A stretch of 18,032 bases of DNA from Peptococcaceae bacterium. GTDB taxonomy: Bacteria > Bacillota > Peptococcia > DRI-13 > UBA5745. A program made the position numbers and the translations under genes. Below the pieces are notes generated by a model that was not told the DNA's origin, did not search any database, and was given only the letters and a program-made list of their open reading frames with translations. The stretch spans positions 1-18,032 of the forward strand of contig JAISDM010000030.1 in assembly GCA_031264885.1 (NCBI GenBank), in the 5' to 3' direction. Of this stretch, positions 14,413 to 18,032 are shown piece by piece (the stretch's first letter is position 1; every line of letters starts with the position of its first letter).

Positions 14413-16631
14413 ACGATAAAGAATTTCGCATAGTACAGTTGGATTCATATTTGCGTCCCTTCGCGGATGATATCAGGCTGCGTATGAGCCGTTACGCGGA
14501 AGTCAGGGACAGTCTCGCCGGCGGCGGGCCGTTAAAATCCGCCGTCAACGGGGAGCTTTATTACGGTTTTCATCCCACGGCGGACGGATGGGTATACCGG
14601 GAATGGGCGCCCAACGCCCAAGCCATCGCTTTAACGGGGGATTTCAATCAATGGAACGTTCAGTCTCATCCGATGAAAAGCCTGGGCCGCGGGGATTGGG
14701 AATTGCTTGTGGACGGGCCGATCCCGCACGGTTCCAAGGTTCGGCTGAAGCTGAGCGCGAACGGCCGCCTGTATGAACGGATTCCGCTTTATTGTAAACG
14801 GGTGGTGCAGGATCCCGTATCCAAGAGATTTGACGGGGTCATATGGAGTCCGCCGGTTCCTTATGTGTGGCATGATCAGGGCTTTGCGCGCAAGAAGCCG
14901 CTGTATCTCTACGAGTGCCACATCGGCATGTCGTCGGAGGAGCCGAAAGTGGCCTCTTTCTCCGAATTTGCGGAACATGTGCTGCCCCGTGTAAAAAAAC
15001 TGGGCTATACGGCGATCCAGATTATGGCCGTTATGGAGCATCCCTATTACGGCTCCTTTGGTTACCAGGTTTCTAACTTTTTTGCCGTTTCTTCAAGGTT
15101 TGGCACGCCCGACGACTTCATGGCGCTGGTGGACCGGGCGCATGGCATGGGCATCGCGGTCGTTATGGACCTGGTTCACTCTCACATGGTCAGGAATACG
15201 GATGAGGGATTGGCCGAGTTTGACGGAACGGATTATCAGTTTTGCCATCATGGCGCGCGGGGCGATCATCCCGCCTGGAACACCCGGCTGTTCGACTATG
15301 GCAAGCTGGATGTGCTGCACTTCCTGCTGTCGAATGTGAAATACTGGATGACGGAGTACCATCTGGACGGATTCCGTTTCGACGGGGTGACGTCCATGCT
15401 CTACCACCATCATGGGCTGGGGATCGCGTTCGACGATTACAGCAAGCATTTTTCCATGAACACCGACCTGGACGCGGTTACATACCTGCAGCTGGCAGCC
15501 GGGCTCGTTAAGGAAATCAAGCCGGACAGCATTCTCATCGCCGAGGATATGAGCGGCATGCCCGGCATGTGCCTGCCGGCGGCGGACGGGGGCATAGGCT
15601 TCGATTACCGTTTGGGCATGGGCCTGCCGGATTTTTTGATCAAACTCATGAAAACTCCGGATGAATCCTGGCGCCTGGGGACGCTGTGGTATGAATTGAC
15701 CACCCGCCGGCCCGAGGAGAAAGTCGTGGGCTATACGGAATCCCATGATCAGGCGCTGGTGGGCGATAAAACCCTTATGTTCTGGATGGCGGACGATGAT
15801 ATGTACTGGCACATGGAGGAAGACCGCGGCACGGAGCGGATCGGCCGGGCCATGTCTCTGCACAAGATGCTGCGTCTGATTACCTGCGCCGCCGGCGGAG
15901 ACGGGTATCTCAACTTTATGGGCAATGAATTCGGGCATCCCGAATGGATCGATTTTCCCAGAGAGGGCAACGGATGGAGTTATGACCACGCCAGGCGGCA
16001 GTGGAGCCTGGCGGATCATCCCAACCTTAAATACAAGTATCTATTGGGTTTTGACGCCGCCATGCTGGATTTTTTCGCGAAAGACGGCCTGTTCGACCAG
16101 CCGGCCCGTTTCCTGTTTGTGCATGAAAGCGATAAAATTCTGGCGTTTGAAAAAGGCCCGTATACCTTTATATTCAACTTCCATCCGCAAAACAGTTTTG
16201 TGTATAAAACAGGAGAAACAGCGCGGAATCAGCCTACGGATCAGCCCCGGGCGGCGGATGAGGCGAACCGGCCCGCGGCGGATCAATCTTCGGACCGGCC
16301 TCCGGACCAGCCTTCGAACCAGCCTACGGATCAGCCTTCGAACCAGCCTCCGGATCAGTCTTCGAACCAGCCTCCGGACCAGTCTTCGAACCGGTCTCCG
16401 GATCAGCCCCGCGCTGTGGATGAAGCGAGCCTGCCCGCGGCGCCGCGGCAGGCCGAGATTGTCTTTCATACCGCCTGGAAACGTTTCGGCGGCTTCGTGG
16501 ACGAACAGACAAACGAGAATCTGATCCGCGAAGACGGAGTTGTGGTTGACCGCAGAACCGCGGTAGTGCTGCGTCTGTGTCCGCCCGCCCCTTACCAGGC
16601 GGAGATCCCGCTCCTGATCCGGCGAAAATGA
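14409..16631 (+). CDS. glgB: 1,4-alpha-glucan branching enzyme (GH13_8-like) with C-terminal low-complexity insert
   Basis: Makes alpha-1,6 branches in glycogen. A CBM48 domain covers about 45-130 (YREWAPNAQAIALTGDFNQW), and the GH13 barrel covers about 165-550. The catalytic residues are present: nucleophile D325 in GFRFDGV, acid/base E379 in LIAEDM and D447 in TESHDQA. The sequence around ECHIGMSSEEPKV, YYGSFGYQVSNFFA and FMGNEFGHPEW is the eukaryote-like subfamily GH13_8 rather than the E. coli type. In the C-terminal beta domain, strand TFIFNFHPQNS is followed by a 77-residue Pro/Gln/Asp/Ser insert (about 604-680) before EIVFHTAWKRFGGF resumes. The ATG overlaps the trkH stop by 4 nt. Pairing a potassium transporter with a glycogen gene is unusual and may only reflect gene packing. 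Confidence 0.93.
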   Translation: MNDKEFRIVQLDSYLRPFADDIRLRMSRYAEVRDSLAGGGPLKSAVNGELYYGFHPTADGWVYREWAPNAQAIALTGDFNQWNVQSHPMKSLGRGDWELLVDGPIPHGSKVRLKLSANGRLYERIPLYCKRVVQDPVSKRFDGVIWSPPVPYVWHDQGFARKKPLYLYECHIGMSSEEPKVASFSEFAEHVLPRVKKLGYTAIQIMAVMEHPYYGSFGYQVSNFFAVSSRFGTPDDFMALVDRAHGMGIAVVMDLVHSHMVRNTDEGLAEFDGTDYQFCHHGARGDHPAWNTRLFDYGKLDVLHFLLSNVKYWMTEYHLDGFRFDGVTSMLYHHHGLGIAFDDYSKHFSMNTDLDAVTYLQLAAGLVKEIKPDSILIAEDMSGMPGMCLPAADGGIGFDYRLGMGLPDFLIKLMKTPDESWRLGTLWYELTTRRPEEKVVGYTESHDQALVGDKTLMFWMADDDMYWHMEEDRGTERIGRAMSLHKMLRLITCAAGGDGYLNFMGNEFGHPEWIDFPREGNGWSYDHARRQWSLADHPNLKYKYLLGFDAAMLDFFAKDGLFDQPARFLFVHESDKILAFEKGPYTFIFNFHPQNSFVYKTGETARNQPTDQPRAADEANRPAADQSSDRPPDQPSNQPTDQPSNQPPDQSSNQPPDQSSNRSPDQPRAVDEASLPAAPRQAEIVFHTAWKRFGGFVDEQTNENLIREDGVVVDRRTAVVLRLCPPAPYQAEIPLLIRRK
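16218..16448 (+). repeat. in-frame degenerate 24-bp tandem repeats inside glgB
   Basis: Between about 16289 and 16410 a roughly 24-bp unit, made of two related 12-mers (CAGCCTCCGGAT and CAGTCTTCGAAC types), repeats about five times. It encodes variations of Q-P-x-D-Q-(P/S)-S-N. The array keeps the reading frame because the unit is a multiple of three. Flanking parts of the insert (RAADEANRPAA and RAVDEASLPAA) look like an outer duplication. It interrupts the beta domain of the branching enzyme at a surface turn. Confidence 0.85.
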
Positions 16632-16656
16632 ACCGGCGGATCCGCGTTTTCGGGCC

Positions 16657-16774
16657 AGACCGTCCGAAAACGTCAAAAATCGCATCGTCAACACCAAATA
16701 TAGTGTGTCTCCCCAAGCGAATCACCCCATATATTGTGTGTTGGGAATATCTAGGGTGCGTTTTCGGACAGTCT
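16657..16774 (-). mobile_element. 118-bp MITE-like element, copy B
   Basis: Read on the minus strand, this copy matches the element at 1481-1598 over its full 118 bases with about 11 differences. Its ends are AGACCGTCCGAAAACG and the inverted CGTTTTCGGACAGTCT. It lies 25 bp after the glgB stop and abuts a REP unit at 16776 with one base between. It has no coding capacity. The conserved length and ends argue for transposition rather than chance. Confidence 0.8.
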
Positions 16775-16775
16775 A

Positions 16776-16798
16776 GGGCGGCAGAATGCCGCCCCTAC
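16776..16798 (+). repeat. single REP-like palindrome (copy 4)
   Basis: GGGCGGCA-GAA-TGCCGCCC followed by CTAC, identical to the unit at 130-152. Here it is single: no inverted partner of the same family follows, and other palindromes occupy that place. Confidence 0.85.
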
Positions 16799-16823
16799 AG
16801 ATACATCATTCGTGATACCGCAG

Positions 16824-16934
16824 GGGGCGTCGGCGGACGCCCCGCAGTGGTTCGCCCCCGGTTCCCCCCGTGGGGGCACGGCATGCCGTGCCCCGTCCCG
16901 TTTTCGGACAGTCTGGCCCGGGACCGTCCGGAAA
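16824..16934. repeat. cluster of different palindromes and back-to-back MITE ends
   Basis: Three structures follow one another. GGGGCGTC-GGCG-GACGCCCC (16824-16843) is a perfect 8-bp stem. A 22-bp perfect palindrome with half-site GGGGCACGGCA spans 16873-16894. Then CGTTTTCGGACAGTCT (16899-16914) and the inverted ACCGTCCGGAAAA (16922-16934) are two MITE ends facing outward with about 7 bp between. The last pair can form a hairpin just after the stop of the flavoprotein gene and may help end its message, although no U-tract follows. No gene is visible between 16632 and 16940. Confidence 0.7.
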
Positions 16935-16940
16935 AATTGC

Positions 16941-17498
16941 TTACAGCGTTTCCCCCGCCTTTCGCCCTTCGCTCATGGCGCGCGCGGCCGCATAAATCGC
17001 GGCTTTCTTGTAATCGTTGTTCCACCGGTTTACATAAATCGCGTCAAAAACATTCAGAGCGGTATGTTTGCAAAAACGTTCCATCTGTTCCAGGCATCCG
17101 ATCCCTCCGTTGCCCGTGCCGCCCGCCGAATCCACCAACAGCACCTGCTTTCCGGCGAGCGCCCCGTTCTGGCCAAACTCACAGCGCCGCAGCCGGTCGA
17201 TAAAACATTTGACGCTTTCCGCCATCTCCCACCAGTAGACCGGGGTAATGACGCACAGCTGATCGGCTTTTTTTACTTTCTCGTGGATTTCATCGAAGCC
17301 GTCGCCGCCAAAGGCGCATCGGTTCTGATCCCAGCAGACCCCCCAACCGTCGCCGCACACATGACATCGCTCCAGTTTTTCGACGGTGACGACCTCCACA
17401 TCCGCGCCCCCGTCCGCCGCGCCTCTGACAGCTTCTTTCAGCGCGGAATCGCATAAGCCGTCCTTTTTGGGATTTCCGGAGATAATCAGGTATTTCAT
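16941..17498 (-). CDS. flavodoxin-fold NAD(P)H-dependent FMN reductase-like protein with a cysteine cluster
   Basis: A 185-residue cytoplasmic protein of the NADPH-dependent FMN reductase / iron-sulfur flavoprotein superfamily. The FMN phosphate loop is SGNPKKDGLCDS at 7-18. The second flavin segment is TPVYWWEMAESVKCFIDRL at about 86-104, and the third is DSAGGTGNGG at about 119-128. Residues 45-61 hold C45, C48, C55 and C61 (CX2CX6CX5C). This resembles the compact [4Fe-4S] motif of iron-sulfur flavoproteins, but the spacing differs, so cluster binding is only possible. ATG 17498 has AGGAAGG 8 nt upstream and starts with the expected first strand MKYLIISG. The open frame reaching 17768 is upstream leader. 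The substrate is unknown. Confidence 0.85.
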   Translation of the reverse strand: MKYLIISGNPKKDGLCDSALKEAVRGAADGGADVEVVTVEKLERCHVCGDGWGVCWDQNRCAFGGDGFDEIHEKVKKADQLCVITPVYWWEMAESVKCFIDRLRRCEFGQNGALAGKQVLLVDSAGGTGNGGIGCLEQMERFCKHTALNVFDAIYVNRWNNDYKKAAIYAAARAMSEGRKAGETL

Positions 17499-17728
17499 AA
17501 AATGATCCTTCCTTTCGGCGAAAGACGCAAAATTCGTATGAAACAGAAAATCGCGCGCTTCCGCGGCAAATTTGCCGAACCCGCTGTCCGCGCCGTTCGT
17601 TATCATCATTACAGCATATGCCATGACAAAACACAAGAGCGAAATTGAAATTGTGGGTTGGCGAATGACGAATGGGCAGATGGAAGGCGGCGGAGGCGAA
17701 TGGAAAAAAATATATGGAAAAAATAGTG
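17499..17728. other. intergenic region between the flavoprotein gene and the tRNA promoter
   Basis: Contains the ribosome binding site and 5' leader of the minus-strand flavoprotein gene and the upstream part of the tRNA transcription unit. I found no supported ORF, RNA gene or repeat here. A minus-strand TATGCT near 17620 is a weak -10 candidate for the flavoprotein gene but lacks a good -35. Confidence 0.5.
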
Positions 17729-17757
17729 TTGAATATCTCCCAATCTCGTGGTATACT
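17729..17757 (+). promoter_or_regulatory. promoter of the tRNA-Gln/tRNA-Lys unit
   Basis: TTGAAT (17729-17734), 17 nt, TATACT (17752-17757). Both boxes are 5/6 matches to consensus and the spacing is ideal. Transcription would start near 17764, leaving a leader of about 95 nt before the first tRNA, with nothing recognisable in it. Confidence 0.7.
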
Positions 17758-17859
17758 AACTTCCGCAAGTAATTTTTTAGGCAAATTCGGCATCTCAGGA
17801 TGCGCGAAAAAATTCATTCCTCTCAGCAACGCCGCAATCGTCAGCGGGCGTTCTGATGT

Positions 17860-17934
17860 TGGGGCGTCGCCAAGCGGTAAGGCAATGGACTCTGACTCCA
17901 TCATTCGCAGGTTCGAATCCTGCCGCCCTAGCCA
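17860..17934 (+). tRNA. tRNA-Gln (anticodon CUG)
   Basis: A 75-nt cloverleaf. The acceptor stem TGGGGCG pairs with CGCCCTA (one G-U), and there is an encoded GCCA 3' end. The D arm is GCCAAGCGGTAAGGC. The anticodon stem ATGGA/TCCAT encloses CTCTGAC, giving anticodon CTG. The T arm carries GGTTCGAATCC. The T-A first pair is typical of bacterial tRNA-Gln. A tRNA-Lys follows 6 nt later. Confidence 0.95.
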
Positions 17935-17940
17935 TTTCAT

Positions 17941-18016
17941 GGGCCAATAGCTCAGCTGGTAGAGCACCTGACTCTTAATCAGGGTGTCCCGGGTTCGAAT
18001 CCCTGTTGGCCCACCA
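17941..18016 (+). tRNA. tRNA-Lys (anticodon CUU)
   Basis: A 76-nt cloverleaf. The acceptor stem GGGCCAA pairs with TTGGCCC, with encoded ACCA. The D arm is GCTCAGCTGGTAGAGC. The anticodon stem CCTGA/TCAGG encloses CTCTTAA, giving anticodon CTT. The T arm is GGGTTCGAATCCC. It is the substrate of the class I LysRS encoded at 2401-4434. It shares the promoter at 17729 with tRNA-Gln. Confidence 0.95.
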
Positions 18017-18032
18017 GCGAAAAACCCAAGCG

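Noticed and set aside
17499..17768. Upstream extension of the flavoprotein frame by 90 codons
   Set aside because: No family similarity; the fold starts exactly at MKYLIISG with AGGAAGG in front.
17860..18016. tRNA genes as an integration (att) site
   Set aside because: Both tRNAs are complete, no integrase is present and no duplicated tRNA 3' end was found in the window.

Overview
The window looks like a chromosomal segment of a moderately GC-rich bacterium, probably an uncultured member of the Clostridia (Bacillota). That placement is an inference from strong AGGAGG-type ribosome binding sites, a class I lysyl-tRNA synthetase, a TrkA/TrkH potassium system, a GH13_8-like glycogen branching enzyme and the tRNA sequences. 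No taxonomic marker gene is present. Housekeeping genes alternate with accessory DNA: a complete Wadjet defence operon, decayed genes and a dense family of small palindromic repeats.

Layout. Positions 1-350: the 3' end of an unidentified gene, a REP-like palindrome pair, a degraded MITE-like end, then a strong promoter with a perfect dyad at its start site. Positions 353-1393: a RecG-C-like/HATPase_c_4 protein with a C-terminal winged helix that has lost most of its usual N-terminal AlbA/Schlafen-type domain. Positions 1396-2370: a REP plus a 118-bp MITE-like element, then a gene graveyard on the minus strand (short-chain dehydrogenase C-terminus, PIN-toxin relic with an internal deletion) and a still intact DinJ/RelB-type antitoxin. 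Positions 2401-4434 (minus): class I LysRS fused to a C-terminal Trbp111/EMAP-II-like tRNA-binding domain. Positions 4576-11416 (minus): jetA-jetB-jetC-jetD, a canonical type I Wadjet operon with overlapping genes. It has its own promoter and a possible 15-codon leader ORF coupled to jetA. Positions 11562-16631 (plus): trkA-trkH-glgB, tightly packed and divergent from Wadjet. Positions 16632-16940: a second MITE copy and a cluster of different palindromes. Positions 16941-17498 (minus): a flavodoxin-fold reductase. Positions 17729-18016: a promoter followed by tRNA-Gln(CUG) and tRNA-Lys(CUU).

How the parts work together. JetA (kleisin), JetB (KITE) and JetC (SMC ATPase) should form a MukBEF-like loop-extruding complex, and JetD should be its Toprim nuclease. 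Together they are known to cleave closed circular plasmids. TrkA and TrkH form a gated potassium uptake system; glgB lies in the same operon with a 4-nt overlap. The LysRS charges tRNA-Lys, and one tRNA-Lys gene is at the right edge.

The recognised defence system is already known. The less familiar points are the composite REP-TIR repeat at four intergenic sites, the leader ORF before jetA, the LysRS-Trbp111 fusion, the low-complexity insertion in GlgB, the Gln-rich N-terminus of JetC, and an orphaned antitoxin whose toxin is broken.
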